Assembly: GCF_000196895.1 (NCBI RefSeq)
Contig: NC_014299.1
Coordinates: 124,001-188,000 of the forward strand
Direction: 5' to 3'
DNA length: 64,000 bases
Source: Halalkalicoccus jeotgali B3
GTDB lineage: Archaea; Halobacteriota; Halobacteria; Halobacteriales; Halalkalicoccaceae
Shown: positions 1 through 8,176 of the stretch, in pieces
How positions within the stretch are numbered: position 1 is the first letter of the stretch
Layout: each line of letters opens with the position of its first letter
Translations under genes and position numbers: made by a program
The notes under the pieces: generated by a model
Seen by the model: only the letters and a program-made list of their open reading frames with translations
The model's database searches: none
What the model was told of the DNA's origin: nothing

Positions 1-67
1 CGAAGTGTACTTTGAATTGTATTTGAATCATCATGACGTTTGAGTAGTTGTAAAGTGAGAATTGGCC

Positions 68-496
68 ATGATAGTGGCAGCCGCGATTGACGGGAGTAGA
101 AGCTCTGGGCATCTTGTATCAGAGGCAGCAGAATTAGCAGATGCTCTGGGTAGAGAATTGCATGTTATTCATGTGATGGAGCAAGCAGATATGAAACAAG
201 GAACTGGAGATGTAGAAGGTCCAGATGCTCGTTCAATTAAACAACAGGCGAAGGACATAGCTGCAGATACGAGTTCAGCAACTAGCGCTGATTTTACACC
301 AATTGGTCTAATAGGACAACCAGTAAGGGAAGTAATAGAATATACAAAAGTCACGATATAGATTACCTATTATTGGGGAAAAGATCAATCACCCGTAGGA
401 AAGGCTATGTTTGGTAGCACGGTACAGCAAATTCTTCTCAATGCAGACTGTACGGTTGTAGTTGTAACTGATGTAAGTACTTCGAATAAGAAATAA
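68..496 (+). pseudogene. Universal stress protein (UspA family), frameshifted
   Basis: UspA-fold proteins bind nucleotides and are linked to stress survival. The N-terminal half reads MIVAAAIDGS with an AELADALGRELHVIHV helix-strand, and the family's C-terminal signature SPVGKAMFGSTVQQI is present near 390-440. Reading breaks at a TAG (358-360). The family-like segment SHDIDYLLLG is found in another frame (about 344-378), after which the first frame resumes. One lost A in the A-run near 345 and one extra A near 382 would restore a normal protein of about 140 residues. I chose ATG 68 over TTG 62. Either a recent pseudogene or two homopolymer sequencing errors. Confidence 0.75.
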
Positions 497-736
497 GCTT
501 GTCCTCCCTATGGGAGAATTGCGGCTGAGAGTCCTAGAGTCGTGTCTTTTTGTAGAAATCGAGATTGGCATCTATCTGCTCTCGTTTGTGATTACACTAA
601 CTCTGTGTTGTGCAATATATCATTTTCATTGAGAGCCAACGTTGCACACCGTAGACTCTTTTTACGAGTGACTACCCCTTTCGGTTCTAGACAACGGATA
701 CGCTTCACTCCATCGGTCGACATCATGTGTCGCTCG

Positions 737-1044
737 ATACTAGTGATCGTACGCTTTCTCGACAGTCCGGAGATCGAGCCCACCTGGGTTCCGTTCCGGA
801 GTGTAGTACGGAGTCGTGGGTAGTCAGAACGTCGTAGTGCTCGGTCCTCACCGAGGAGGGCTGCAACCATGTATCGATCACCGACTACGTAGGTCGTCGG
901 ATTGTGAAACGCGAGAACGACTGTGGCGGCCGCAGGCCCGATCTCAGGGATTGACGTGAGGGTTTCCATCTGGAGCTTTGGATCGCCGACGAGGAAGGCT
1001 GCTTCACGTATTCGCTGGACGAATGCTGCAGGAACCTTGGACAT
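737..1044 (-). pseudogene. Helix-hairpin-helix protein remnant
   Basis: The minus-strand reading contains IPEIGPAAATVVLAF, a helix-hairpin-helix DNA-binding loop as seen in HhH-GPD-type and RadC-like folds, then YVVGDRYMVAALLGEDRALR. After SDYPRLRT the frame drifts. In the neighbouring frame the text becomes LDLRTVEKAYDH followed by a stop at about 737, which matches the better-preserved tail fragment at 31909-32035. That match shows a frameshift here. The N-terminus is also lost, because an upstream stop interrupts the frame. Exact function unknown. Confidence 0.5.
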
Positions 1045-1113
1045 CCACTTGATGTATCGATCACGCTGTCCACATTGCGGTCAGTTTCCACTGCGTCACC
1101 TTCTATTGGGTAT

Positions 1114-1959
1114 TTAGGACCGCTGGAATTCGTCGTGCTTGCCAGTATCACGAATCCCCTTAGAAGTTCGTTCGGCGAATCCGTACTGCTTAAGATACTC
1201 GAATCGCCGTTCGATCTCATCTTCTGCAACACCTAACTCGGAGGCCAGTTTGCTCACAGATTTTGGAGCAGTATCGTCCAAGTGTATTCGGAGCTCGTAC
1301 CCATCCATATACCGCCGATAGTACTCCCCAACAACGCCGTCGAGTGGCGTCTGGACTCCCTCGTTTTCATCGAGCCGCTCCAGGGATTCGGACATCACCG
1401 TGACGAAGAGCTCCCCGCCCAAGAGCTCTACTTGGTGTTCGATTTCGTCTTCGATGGCGTCAAAGTCGAGATCCGTCTGGATGAGCGTGGCCATGTCGCT
1501 GATATCATCCGGACGCTCTGCAACGGCTTTGAAAAGAAAAATGTCCTCGAACGAGACGAGACCGATCGAGAAGTACTTGTCCGAGAGAAACGGCTCGCTT
1601 CGTGTACGCATTCCATCGCTGAAGAACAGCTTATCGGCGATCTGTCGGTAGAAGATATCGAACTGGCACCCAGCGTCGTTCCGTACGCAGTGGCGTGCAC
1701 CCAACCGATCGTACTCGTCACCAAGATCAATAACTTCCTCGTACCCGAGGTCGTCGAGTACCCCCAACAGGCGGCTGAGAGCAGCCTCGTCGACAACAAC
1801 GAGATCGATGTCTTTGGTCGTGTCCTTGAGTGACGGTTCGTGAAGTGACATCGCGCCACCGCCGATGAGATACGCCTCAACCTTCGTCTGAAGATGATCT
1901 GCAATCGTTTGAAGTTCGGTCTCGATATAGCTACGACCAAACCGTTTACGAGAGCTCAT
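1114..1959 (-). CDS. Nucleotidyltransferase-type toxin of an AbiE-like (type IV TA) pair
   Basis: About 281 residues. The N-terminal domain has the nucleotidyltransferase signature AYLIGGGAMSLHEP followed by TKDIDLVVVDE, where the two aspartates of the metal-binding hDxD-type motif lie. This is the arrangement of AbiEii/MenT-like and DUF6036-like enzymes, which transfer nucleotides to RNA or protein targets. The C-terminal part has a helical segment ending in a winged-helix-like stretch (SVSKLASELGVAEDEIERR). ATG 1959 is chosen because it overlaps the stop of the upstream gene in an ATGA, so the two are translationally coupled. Context points to a toxin whose partner is the preceding regulator. 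The substrate cannot be read from sequence. Confidence 0.75.
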   Translation of the reverse strand: MSSRKRFGRSYIETELQTIADHLQTKVEAYLIGGGAMSLHEPSLKDTTKDIDLVVVDEAALSRLLGVLDDLGYEEVIDLGDEYDRLGARHCVRNDAGCQFDIFYRQIADKLFFSDGMRTRSEPFLSDKYFSIGLVSFEDIFLFKAVAERPDDISDMATLIQTDLDFDAIEDEIEHQVELLGGELFVTVMSESLERLDENEGVQTPLDGVVGEYYRRYMDGYELRIHLDDTAPKSVSKLASELGVAEDEIERRFEYLKQYGFAERTSKGIRDTGKHDEFQRS

Positions 1960-2906
1960 ACAGTAATCTCGTAGTCTCTGGCTGTTTGTTTGAACTCTTC
2001 CCATTGAGGCAGTTGCTCAGTCGTTGTTTCTCCGTCTGTTTCGAGATATTCGCTGAGATCGTCAACGATAGCGCGTAGATCGATCGCTGTCTCGGGGAGA
2101 TAGTGTTCGGCACAGTCCTGTAGTGCCGCCTGGTCGACCTCCTGCTTTTGTATCAACAACAGACAGTACGTTCGGTACCGAGAGCCATCGTCGATCAGCA
2201 GTGTATGGCAAACTAACTCCGCGGGAGTGATCTCTGAAAGTCGATCTGTCCGGACGTAGTGTCGTCGATCACGGGTGAGAAGTGGAACACCGAAATCGCC
2301 GAACAATGCTGGCCCAGTGAGATGAAATCCTTCAGTGCTAACGTCGTTGTCGCACGCAAAGAGATACTCGTCGTGTGTTTCCCATACAAAGTTGAGTCCA
2401 GTCGCGTGTTGCTCTGCTTCACGGCGATGTTTCTGGTGGAACAGCCCTCTAGCGATCGACACTAGTACTGTGAACGGGTCGTTGAGACGGTATCGGGATT
2501 TCGATTTTCCGACGACACCAACACGCTGGAGGTTATCTAAACGCCGATATACCGTTGCCCGGCTAATGCTACTTCGTTCAGCCAATTCGGTCGCAGTCCG
2601 TCTCTGATCGAGATAATAGAGGATCTGTAACCCAGAGCCGGCGATGAGGCTAGGGAGGTCCATATGACTATATTCCGTAAGAAGTCCCTCCAGTTGCTCG
2701 ATTGGTTCGATATCCGTGAGTGAGACCAACTTTTGTCGACTACTTTGTTCGGTGTGTACGTATCCGTCCGCTTCTAATTCAGCGACAATGCGTGAGGAGT
2801 GGCCAGGACTCCATCCGAGTTGATCAGCAAGTGTGCTGATACTCACTTCCGACTCACCCTCTACTATGAGATGTGAGATTATCCGAAAATGGCTTTCCTT
2901 GATCAT
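1956..2906 (-). CDS. Two-domain winged-helix regulator, AbiEi-like antitoxin partner
   Basis: 316 residues with two helix-turn-helix segments: residues about 20-50 (STLADQLGWSPGHSSRIVAE) and about 105-135 (TATELAERSSISRATVYRRL). A C-terminal domain without a motif I recognise follows. It is the first gene of a two-gene operon with the nucleotidyltransferase, sharing an ATGA junction. In AbiE systems the first gene is a winged-helix antitoxin that represses its own promoter. The paired TGTCTCAAA/TTTGAGACA sites around the TATA box immediately upstream fit that. The antitoxin role is inferred from order and fold, not shown. Confidence 0.72.
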   Translation of the reverse strand: MIKESHFRIISHLIVEGESEVSISTLADQLGWSPGHSSRIVAELEADGYVHTEQSSRQKLVSLTDIEPIEQLEGLLTEYSHMDLPSLIAGSGLQILYYLDQRRTATELAERSSISRATVYRRLDNLQRVGVVGKSKSRYRLNDPFTVLVSIARGLFHQKHRREAEQHATGLNFVWETHDEYLFACDNDVSTEGFHLTGPALFGDFGVPLLTRDRRHYVRTDRLSEITPAELVCHTLLIDDGSRYRTYCLLLIQKQEVDQAALQDCAEHYLPETAIDLRAIVDDLSEYLETDGETTTEQLPQWEEFKQTARDYEITV

Positions 2907-2958
2907 ATTGTCTCAAAAGACGCAAGCAATATATAAAACCTTTTCTCAATTTGAGACA
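2905..2958 (-). promoter_or_regulatory. Leaderless promoter bracketed by an inverted repeat operator
   Basis: On the minus strand a TTTTATATATT box (2929-2939) lies about 25 bases before the ATG at 2906, as expected for a leaderless haloarchaeal transcript. TGTCTCAAA (2909-2917) and TTTGAGACA (2950-2958) form a perfect 9-bp inverted repeat flanking the TATA box. A bound dimer would cover the basal promoter. The first gene product, a winged-helix protein, is the likely ligand. Confidence 0.65.
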
Positions 2959-3125
2959 TAATATCCGATTTATAACAGATGAGGTCTGGAATTCCACCGA
3001 TGCCGTCTCTATTATCTGAACTCGGCTAGGTCGATTCATTATGCATAGTCCTATGTGGAATTTAGATCATCAATTGATTCCGATATCCATCATGCATGAG
3101 AAAACCACCTGCCTGCCTTCAGCTC

Positions 3126-3248
3126 TTCTGGAGTGCGCTCGTATTTTCGCTTTCGATGGGGGTGATCGCAGCGTACCCTGTCAACGTCCTCCTCATCAAG
3201 TGAGGTGTGAAAGAAGGGATGGCAAATCCGGCAAGCATGGCGTCATAA
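3126..3248 (+). pseudogene. C-terminal fragment of a DUF4396 membrane protein
   Basis: Forty codons read FWSALVFSLSMGVIAAYPVN and onward to a TAA at 3246-3248. They align with the last 41 residues of the intact DUF4396 protein at 7191-7949, with a TGA in place of an internal arginine codon. Nothing of the rest of the gene is present. The remnant sits next to a TFB gene just as the intact copy does, so the two loci probably share ancestry. Confidence 0.7.
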
Positions 3249-3276
3249 GAAGCCGATTTTCGCGCTGTTATAACCT

Positions 3277-3459
3277 TTAGGGCATATGTCCCGGCTGGGT
3301 GACGATCATCGCCCCTGCGACATCGCTTTGGTTCGGGTGGGCAACGATGACACAGCCCGCCCAGTCATCGCTGAGGCTTGACGAGCCACAGACGGGACAG
3401 GCTTGCACGCTCGCCTCGTGGAGACTGTGACACTCCCGGCAGGCCAGTCGATCCGTCAT
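3277..3459 (-). CDS. spt4: Spt4-like transcription elongation factor, C-terminus frameshifted
   Basis: The protein opens with RLACRECHSLHE, then CPVCGSSSLSDDWAGCVIVAHP, giving the CxxC...CxxC zinc site and SxxWxG core of archaeal Spt4 (RpoE''), the partner of Spt5/NusG on RNA polymerase. It ends at a TAA after QPGHMP. In the adjacent frame the expected ending TYALKV is encoded, so a single lost base near 3290 probably removed the native C-terminus. The start codon overlaps the stop of the upstream TFB gene (TAATG), so both come from one transcript. Haloarchaea normally keep spt4 elsewhere in the genome, so this is an extra paralogue. Confidence 0.8.
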   Translation of the reverse strand: MTDRLACRECHSLHEASVQACPVCGSSSLSDDWAGCVIVAHPNQSDVAGAMIVTQPGHMP

Positions 3460-4481
3460 TAGACTGCTGCCTCCGTCTCGGTGTATTCTCGCTGTTCAGC
3501 CTGCTGACGCTTCCCTTCGACTTCGAGCAGCTCTTGATATCGATTCCGGATCGTGACGGTGCTGACGCCGACCACCTCGCTGACTTCGTCCTGCGTCAGT
3601 CCATCGTTCGTCAGGATACCAGCAGCGTACAGCGCAGCGCCGGCGAGGCCGACGGGACTCTTGCCGGAGTGTGCTCCTTCTTCCATCACCGTTTGAATGA
3701 GTTCACGAGCACGGCCTTCGGTCTCGTCGTTCACATTGAGGTCGGACGCGAACCGCGGCAGGTACTGGTCGGGAGCCGGCGGCCCGACTTCGAGGCTGAG
3801 TTCCTGATTGATGTAGCGGTAGGCGCGCTTGAACTCCATCTCGTCCACGCGCGACACCGCTCCGACCTCCTCGACGCTTCGGGGAAGTCCCATCTGGCGA
3901 ATCGCGGCGTACAGCGCGGCGGTCGTGACGCCCTCGATGGAGCGCCCTGGCAGGAGATCCTCCGAGAGCGCCCGTCGGTAGATGACGCTCGCGGTCTCGC
4001 GGACATCCTCCGGGACGCCGAGCGCGCTCCCCATGCGCTCGATTTCGGCGAGCGCCTGTTTGAGATTGCGTTCCTTCGAGTTGCGAGTGCGAAAGCGCTC
4101 GTCCCACGTGCGGAGGCGACTCATCTGCTGGCGCTTGCGCGAACTCAGGGCGTTGCCGTAGGCGTCCTTGTTCTGCCAGCCGATCTGGCTCGACAGCCCC
4201 TTGTCGTGCATCAGCTTCGTGGTGGGTGCGCCGGTGCGTTTCTTTCGATCGCGTTCGGCCGAGTCGAACGCGCGCCACTCGGGGCCGTGATCGATCTCGT
4301 CCTCCTTGACAACGAGACCACACTCGGCGCAGGTGGTTTCGCCGTGCTCGGCGTCGTTCACGAGTCGGCCACCGCACTCGGGGCAGACGCGTTCGGTTTC
4401 GTCAGTGGTTTCTTCGCGTGTGTCTTCAGTGGTTTGTTCGTTCGATTCGTGCGTACGGATGCGGGTTGTGTTGCCTTCCAA
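3459..4481 (-). CDS. tfb: Transcription initiation factor IIB (TFB) paralogue
   Basis: 340 residues. The zinc ribbon (C33, C36, C51, C54 in VCPECGG...CAECGLVV) is followed by the B-reader/linker (GPEWRAF, LSSQIGWQNKDAYGN) and two cyclin repeats (about 130-215 and 230-320). The second repeat includes GKSPVGLAGAALYAAG and a recognition helix VSEVVGVSTVTIRNRYQELL. TFB bridges TBP at the TATA/BRE to RNA polymerase, and haloarchaea use several paralogues for alternative programmes. All core motifs are present, so it should be functional. Cotranscription with an Spt4 paralogue is unusual. Confidence 0.95.
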   Translation of the reverse strand: MEGNTTRIRTHESNEQTTEDTREETTDETERVCPECGGRLVNDAEHGETTCAECGLVVKEDEIDHGPEWRAFDSAERDRKKRTGAPTTKLMHDKGLSSQIGWQNKDAYGNALSSRKRQQMSRLRTWDERFRTRNSKERNLKQALAEIERMGSALGVPEDVRETASVIYRRALSEDLLPGRSIEGVTTAALYAAIRQMGLPRSVEEVGAVSRVDEMEFKRAYRYINQELSLEVGPPAPDQYLPRFASDLNVNDETEGRARELIQTVMEEGAHSGKSPVGLAGAALYAAGILTNDGLTQDEVSEVVGVSTVTIRNRYQELLEVEGKRQQAEQREYTETEAAV

Positions 4482-4492
4482 GATGACGTACG

Positions 4493-4576
4493 AGTGAGCG
4501 CATGCTCACTGGGTTGATTGCGACGGCGATACAACGAATTGCTACATCAGTAGATAGGAACCGAAGCTATTTAAAT
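4493..4576 (-). promoter_or_regulatory. Promoter and palindrome upstream of the TFB-Spt4 operon
   Basis: A TATA-like TATTTAAAT (4568-4576) lies about 90 bases before the TFB start, giving a leader of roughly 60 nt. Within that leader AGTGAGC (4493-4499) and GCTCACT (4504-4510) form an inverted repeat 12 bases before the ATG. It could be an operator or a hairpin that affects translation. Confidence 0.4.
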
Positions 4577-4718
4577 TCTCGTCTGAAGTCGACGAAAATT
4601 GGCCTATAGATGCGTCATGCTCGTCGATTACGGGCGTTGTGGTGGAGCAGCTCGCGCTCCAGACCCCAATCGAAAGGAACCCATATCTCTAATACTCTGC
4701 ATTGAGTAGCGGGATCAT

Positions 4719-5171
4719 ATGACAAACGAACAGGTGATAGAGCTGCTCCGAAGCGCCTACAACGACGAGATCGAGACCGTAATGAACTACCTGACGAACG
4801 CGACCGTCCTCGATGGGGTCAGCGCAGAAGAGGTCAAAGAGAGCCTCCGAGCCGACGCGAAGCAGGAAGAACTCATTCACGCTGAGCGAATCGGGAAGCG
4901 ACTAAAGGAACTCGATGCCCAGCCCCCGGCTTCATTCGAATTTGAGCCGGAACAAGAGGCACTCCAACCACCGGAAGACACGGCCGACGTACTCTCGGTC
5001 ATCGACGGGGTGATCGAATACGAAGAAGACGCAATCGATACGTACCGGTCGCTCATGGAAGCTGCCAGAGAGGCGGACGACCCGGTCACCGAAGACCTCG
5101 CTATTGATATCCTCAGCGACGAGGAATCCCATCGGAGCGAGTTTCGCAGCTTCCGGAAAGGCTACGATTAA
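4719..5171 (+). CDS. Ferritin-like diiron protein
   Basis: 150 residues predicted as a four-helix bundle. Helix 1 has NDEIETVMNYL. Helix 2 has KQEELIHAERIGKRL, with an ExxH ligand pair. Helix 3 has EYEEDAIDTYRSL. Helix 4 has DEESHRSEFRSF, again with a glutamate and histidine suitably spaced. This is the rubrerythrin/ferritin-like dinuclear iron site pattern, so peroxide or iron handling is plausible. It starts at ATG 4719, divergent from the TFB operon. The exact subfamily is not certain. Confidence 0.8.
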   Translation: MTNEQVIELLRSAYNDEIETVMNYLTNATVLDGVSAEEVKESLRADAKQEELIHAERIGKRLKELDAQPPASFEFEPEQEALQPPEDTADVLSVIDGVIEYEEDAIDTYRSLMEAAREADDPVTEDLAIDILSDEESHRSEFRSFRKGYD

Positions 5172-5271
5172 ACGACGTCTCTGTCACGCCTTCTGGGTCG
5201 TAACTGTGTACTTCTGTGGTCGAGCGGAGACGGTATCTCGGTCTGGTTCACGGGATCGGTCGAGAGCGTTC

Positions 5272-5374
5272 TATACTGTCGGACAGAGTCGCGTACGGAT
5301 TAGAATGGAATATCTATCTGCTGTCCGGTGATTCACCGGCGTCTGATATTCAATCACCTCTGTCCGACAGTATA
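5272..5374. repeat. 103-bp MITE-like element with 17-bp perfect terminal inverted repeats
   Basis: TATACTGTCGGACAGAG (5272-5288) and its exact complement CTCTGTCCGACAGTATA (5358-5374) bound 69 bp of non-coding DNA. That interior contains a further small hairpin, CCGGTGATTCACCGG. There is no ORF and no clear target duplication. It could be a non-autonomous transposable element or a strong transcription-stopping structure downstream of the ferritin-like gene. Confidence 0.6.
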
Positions 5375-5534
5375 ATCCGGAGAATAGGGCGTTTCAATGT
5401 TCTCACAGCAGTATTGCTTCGATGGCCGTCGTCACGCCGTGTTCGGTGAACAGGATTGGTTCGTTTGCAAAACCGAGTCACCTCGCCACCTTCGGCTTTA
5501 TCCATACTACTGGTCCGTTGGCGACCGCATGTAG

Positions 5535-6501
5535 TGTCCGCCAAAGATTTCGTCGGCTCTATTTGCCCGCCGATCAACCAGGTGAGATGAAACTTGCTGA
5601 GGATGACGCCACCCGGATCTGTAAGCGAGTTGTTGATCACGGCGTGGACACTGCGGTGGTTGCTGAGCAGTTCGAGGTCAGTCGGCGGCGTGTGCAGCAA
5701 CTCGCCAAAGCTACCGTGAAAGCGGTGAGATTCCACAGCTGGAGACGCCAGGACGCAGACCCTACGCAGAGTATCCCGACGATCTCGAAGACCGCGTACT
5801 CGACGTACGTCAGCGCCTCGGCGCTGGCGCAGTCGTCATCGTGCACGTACTCCGCGTCAGAGACGGTCTCTCGGTCGCCAACAAGCGCGTTCACGAGATC
5901 CTTCAGGAGCACGACCACGTGACCGAGAATCCTACCAAGCAGGGCCGCAAGCGGCCGTGGGTGCGCTTCGAACGCGAGCATGCGGCGGTGACGGTCCATC
6001 TGGACTGGTACCGCAATAACCGTGGCCAGCAGGTGCTGGCGGTCGAAGACGACGCCTCGCGGGGTGTCTTTAATACGATCGCGACCGACAGCAGTTCGGC
6101 GAGCCAAACTGTCCCGATCCAGGAGGTCATCACCGACCACGGATCGGAGTTCGTCAATCCTCGTCGAGATGATCGACCGTGTCTCGATCACGAGTTTGAA
6201 CGCTTTCTCCACGATAATGACATCGACCACACGCTCTGCAAAGTCGGCCGACCGCAGTCGAATGGGAAGATCGAGCGGTTCTTCCAGACCTACGAGAAAC
6301 ACCGCGGACGGTTCGGAACTCTCTCCGAGTTCCTCACCTTCTATAACGAGGAGCGCCCGCACATGAGCCTCGACTGGGACAACTTAGAGACGCCAGCTGA
6401 GGCGTTCGAGCGGTTGGTGCCATCGCCAGCGACGGGCGGTGGCGACCTGCTCACGACCGAGGTGACTGTCGATGGATGACCGACGAAATCTTTACCGAAC
6501 A
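5535..6501 (+). mobile_element. Degenerate insertion sequence (IS481/IS3-like rve type), 967 bp
   Basis: Near-matching terminal inverted repeats bound the element. The left end is TGTCCGCCAAAGATTTCGTC (5535 on). The complement of the right end (6478-6501) reads TGTTCGGTAAAGATTTCGTC. One broken transposase gene fills the interior and its stop lies inside the right repeat. No target-site duplication is recognisable. Confidence 0.7.
5587..6479 (+). pseudogene. rve/DDE transposase, frameshifted and internally deleted
   Basis: The N-terminus (MKLAEDDATRICKRVVDHGV, then an HTH-like VSRRRVQQLAK) is in one frame up to about 5715. The rest is in another frame from EIPQLETPGRRPYAEYPDDL onward. The catalytic triad is visible as VHLDWYRN, ITDHGSEF and GRPQSNGKIERFF. 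The spacing between the first two aspartates looks short (DDASRGVFNTIATD then VITDHG), suggesting an internal deletion. It should be inactive without help. Confidence 0.75.
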
Positions 6502-6513
6502 GCACAACCGTCG

Positions 6514-7194
6514 ATGGGTATGATACAGCCGCAAAACGAGGCATGGTTGAATAGCGAGGTCGGAACGTGCTCAACGGGGAGGAACGTCGACGCTCGAACC
6601 GACAGCCATGCCGAGACCGATCGCTCGCCTCGTGCGACAATCCGGACCTGCCTGGAATGTGACTCGACCGACGTTCGTCACGTCCCGACTCGCGGGGAGA
6701 TCGTCTGTGCGTCCTGTGGGCTCGTCGTCGAAACTGACGAGGATCTCCCGCGCACGCTCGACGAACTCGCCGACGTCTCGCGGGTCGAGAAGAGCGAGAT
6801 CGGGCATACCCACCAGTACCTCTCGGGAAAACTCGACCTCAATCTGGAACCCGTCGATCCTGCGAAGTACGTTCCGCGCTTTTGTTCGGCGCTTGGTCTC
6901 TCGGGGGAGATCCAACACCAGGCGAACAGGATCATCCGGGCGGGCGTCGAGGAGAGAGCGCTCTTGGGGAAGTCCCCCTCGGTGTTCGCTGCCGGTGCGA
7001 TCTACTTCGTCTCGCGGCTCTGTATCGAAGGCGTGACCCAGCACGACATCGCCAGTGCTGTACAAGTCTCTACGGTCGCGGTTCCCAATCATTACCAGGC
7101 CCAGGTCGACGTGTTAGGACGCTTAGACGGGGACGTCTTCCAGGAGCGATGCGTCCCGCTTCGCCGTGAAGACGAGGAGGAGGCCACCTCGTGA
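6514..7194 (+). CDS. tfb: Shortened TFB-family protein missing most of the first cyclin repeat
   Basis: 226 residues from ATG 6514 (6520 is an alternative), just outside the right end of the IS. A zinc ribbon (C46, C49, C65, C68) is followed directly by LPRTLDELADVSRVEKSEIG, the end of a first cyclin repeat. A complete second cyclin repeat comes next (YVPRFCSALGLSGEIQHQA, GKSPSVFAAGAIYFVSRLC, HDIASAVQVSTVAVPNHYQA). About 100 residues expected between ribbon and core are absent without breaking the frame. It could be a decayed TFB or a regulator that competes with full-length TFB. Its stop overlaps the next gene's GTG start. Confidence 0.8.
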   Translation: MGMIQPQNEAWLNSEVGTCSTGRNVDARTDSHAETDRSPRATIRTCLECDSTDVRHVPTRGEIVCASCGLVVETDEDLPRTLDELADVSRVEKSEIGHTHQYLSGKLDLNLEPVDPAKYVPRFCSALGLSGEIQHQANRIIRAGVEERALLGKSPSVFAAGAIYFVSRLCIEGVTQHDIASAVQVSTVAVPNHYQAQVDVLGRLDGDVFQERCVPLRREDEEEATS

Positions 7195-7949
7195 GCACGA
7201 TCGCGGGGATTACGGGACCGCTCGGACACGTCGGGGCAAGAGCGACGCCGTTTCTCCAGCTCGTACACGACGGAAGCGGACTCGGTGCTCTCCAGGAGGT
7301 GCTCCGAAGCGCTCTCACGAACCCGGCGTTTCTCGCCGTGTGGGGGGTGCTCGTTTGCGGATCGCTCGCCGTACTCGCCTGGGATCTCCGGACGAATAAT
7401 TCGATGTTGGGGAGCTTGATGAAGTACGTCTGGGGCTTTACTGTGCTTTACTCCGGGCCGCTCGGGCTACTGGTATACTGGTACTCGGGCCGAGCACAGA
7501 TCGCCCACGACTCGCTGTGGCGGCGGGGCTTTCGCTCGGTGAGCCACTGTTATTCCGGATGCGGTGCCGGCGAGATAACTGGCGTCGTCATCGCCGTGGG
7601 TCTGTTGTCCCTCGGCAAGCTCCCTGTTGCGCTGATAACGTTCACCTTCGCGTTCGTCTTCGGCTACACGATGACCGTCGGCCCGCTGCTCGAAGACGGT
7701 GTCGGATTTGGTGAGGCGCTGGCCGACGCCTTCTACTCGGAGACCGCCAGCATCGCGATGATGGAGGTCGTCGCGATCAGCACCGACCTCTGGTTGGCGG
7801 GCGAGGCGACGATGGGCGATGTTCTCTTCTGGAGTGTGCTCGTATTCTCGCTCACGATGGGATTGCTCGCGGCGTACCCGGTCAACGTCCTCCTCCTCAA
7901 ACGGGGTGTCAAAGAGGGGATGATGAACCCCAGGGAGATGGCGTCGTGA
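7191..7949 (+). CDS. DUF4396 multi-spanning membrane protein
   Basis: 252 residues, GTG start in a GTGA overlap with the TFB-like gene. About five hydrophobic segments are visible, including residues 47-65, 80-97, 124-165 and 205-232. The family's HCxxGCGAGExxG motif is present as HCYSGCGAGEITG near residue 112. DUF4396 proteins are integral membrane proteins of unproven function, often beside metal or copper genes. Its C-terminus is duplicated as a decayed fragment at 3126-3248. Confidence 0.8.
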   Translation: MSTIAGITGPLGHVGARATPFLQLVHDGSGLGALQEVLRSALTNPAFLAVWGVLVCGSLAVLAWDLRTNNSMLGSLMKYVWGFTVLYSGPLGLLVYWYSGRAQIAHDSLWRRGFRSVSHCYSGCGAGEITGVVIAVGLLSLGKLPVALITFTFAFVFGYTMTVGPLLEDGVGFGEALADAFYSETASIAMMEVVAISTDLWLAGEATMGDVLFWSVLVFSLTMGLLAAYPVNVLLLKRGVKEGMMNPREMAS

Positions 7950-8176
7950 GAACCCGAGAGGAGGATCGTGCTACCCGGCCACCGACCGAACGATGTCGTC
8001 GAAACGTTCGCCAGTCGGTCGACCAACGAAAAGAACAAGCCGTCGGTCGGAGTACGCCCGTTGATGCGTAACTTCACCGTGAGAACGGCTCTCCATCGAC
8101 GACGGGAATCGACGCCCCGTCGCGTGCGACGATCGTCGTTGACCATCGGGATCGACGACTCCGTTGGAGGACCGGG
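7950..8176. other. Spacer between the DUF4396 and FNT genes
   Basis: 227 bp of GC-rich sequence. The only open frame has a composition unlike haloarchaeal proteins and no recognisable motif, so I see no gene here. The downstream transporter may be read from the same transcript. Confidence 0.5.

Noticed and set aside
3378-4517. Long plus-strand open frame opposite the TFB gene
   Set aside because: It is the antisense shadow of a clear TFB gene in GC-rich codons; no motif of its own.
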